A program made the position numbers and the translations under genes. From contig CAYVOK010000037.1 in assembly GCA_964453335.1 (NCBI GenBank), positions 1 through 29,988 of the forward strand: DNA of 29,988 nucleotides. Direction: 5' to 3'. Shown here piece after piece: positions 29,421 through 29,988 of this stretch. A model generated the notes under the pieces. The model did no database searches. It was not told the origin of the DNA and saw nothing but the letters and a program-made list of their open reading frames with translations. This DNA is from VGBO01 sp964453335. Lineage in GTDB: Bacteria; Actinomycetota; Acidimicrobiia; Acidimicrobiales; CAIXPF01. The number at the start of each line of letters is the position of its first letter. The first letter of the stretch is position 1.

Positions 29421-29988
29421 ATGCCCGAGTTCACCGCTCAGGACGTGAAGTCCCTCCGGGACGCCACCGGCGCCGGGATGATGGACTGCAAGAAGGCCCT
29501 GACCGAGGCCGACGGCGACCGTGACAAGGCCGCCCGGATCCTCCGCGAGAAGGGTCTCTCCAAGGTCGCGACCCTCGAGGACCGCGAGAACAACCAGGGC
29601 GCCATCGCCATCGTCTCGGACGAGCGTGGTGCGGCACTGGTGGAGCTCAAGTCCGAGACCGACTTCTCGGCCAAGTCCGAGGACTTCGTCGCCCTGGCCC
29701 AGAAGATGGCCGACGCCGTCCTCGCCGACGGCCCCGACGCCGTCGCCGGCCTCTCCGAGGACCTCGACACGCTCAAGATCTCCAAGAAGGAGAACATCGA
29801 GGTCGGGACCGTGGCCCGGGTCGAGGCCGTCGACGGCCGGATCCTCGACGCCTACCTGCACGTGCAGGACGGCCGCGGCACCAACGGCGTCATCATCGAG
29901 CTCGACGGTGGCACCGTGGAGCAGGCGCACGAGATCGCCCTGCACTGCGCCTTCGCCAAGCCGTCGGCGCTGTCCCGCGACGAGATCG
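29421..29988 (+). CDS. tsf: Elongation factor Ts (3'-truncated by the window edge)
   Basis: The first 189 residues of EF-Ts, the nucleotide-exchange factor for EF-Tu. The N-terminal UBA-like domain has VKSLRDATGAGMMDCKKAL near 9-27 and KAARILREKGLSKVA. The core begins with the family signature around ALVELKSETDFSAKSEDF near 72-89, including the TDFSA contact residues. KKENIEVGTVARVE lies near 114-127. GAGGAAGG at the end of rpsB serves as ribosome site for ATG 29421. The protein is open at the right edge, with about 80-90 residues missing if of typical length. Confidence 0.97.
   Translation, partial: MPEFTAQDVKSLRDATGAGMMDCKKALTEADGDRDKAARILREKGLSKVATLEDRENNQGAIAIVSDERGAALVELKSETDFSAKSEDFVALAQKMADAVLADGPDAVAGLSEDLDTLKISKKENIEVGTVARVEAVDGRILDAYLHVQDGRGTNGVIIELDGGTVEQAHEIALHCAFAKPSALSRDEI

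Noticed and set aside
1..29988. CRISPR arrays, transposons, integrases, phage genes, tRNA or rRNA genes
   Set aside because: I saw no regularly spaced repeats, no transposase or integrase motifs, no tRNA cloverleaf with TTCGANNC arm in a plausible setting and no rRNA-like stretch.

Overview
The window is high-GC DNA with many GTG starts. Gene content and order point to a high-GC Gram-positive actinobacterium. The core order smc / ftsY / ffh / rpsP / khpA / rimM / trmD / rplS / yraN / yifB / dprA / whiG-like sigma / LytM-like / rpsB / tsf, and the block SepIVA-like / DUF177 / rpmF / plsX / acpP / rnc / fpg-like, are actinobacterial. Short leaderless promoters and several divergent family members would fit a lineage such as Acidimicrobiia, but that assignment is inference. 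Two runs of exactly 100 N (2058-2157 and 28231-28330) mark scaffold joins, so this is a draft or metagenome-derived assembly.

Left edge (1-3519): the N-terminal two thirds of a GTP-type PEP carboxykinase (minus strand), a small divergent cold-shock-like protein (minus strand), and recG (plus strand), which is interrupted by the first gap. Next (3540-8926) is a tight plus-strand run: rsmD, coaD, a SepIVA/DivIVA-like coiled-coil protein, DUF177 (YceD), rpmF, plsX, acpP, rnc and an Fpg/Nei-like protein that lacks the catalytic N-terminal proline. It joins ribosome assembly, CoA and fatty-acid precursor supply, cell-envelope growth and RNA processing.

Middle (8945-17620): a histidine phosphatase (minus strand), smc, an OmpR-type response regulator and histidine kinase pair translationally coupled to an AhpD-like protein, a rhodanese (minus strand), and a membrane-anchored HtrA-type protease. 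From 17646 to 23057 comes the SRP and translation block: ftsY, ffh, rpsP, khpA, rimM, trmD, rplS, then yraN.

Right part (23074-29988): a three-gene overlapping minus-strand cluster of small uncharacterised proteins, a c-type cytochrome lipoprotein, yifB (comM-like), dprA, a FliA/WhiG-family sigma factor, a LytM/M23-like secreted protein broken by the second gap, rpsB, and tsf running off the right edge.

The window is almost entirely coding. No gene-free stretch reaches 300 bases, and I saw no tRNA, rRNA, CRISPR array, transposase or phage gene. The most distinctive signals are a recurrent TAnnnT hexamer 6-9 nt before start codons (leaderless promoters), a bidirectional terminator built from two facing stop codons, an Fpg-fold protein missing its nucleophile, a degenerate cold-shock fold, and the small-gene cluster at 23574-23932. 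I did not find a clearly new multi-gene system.
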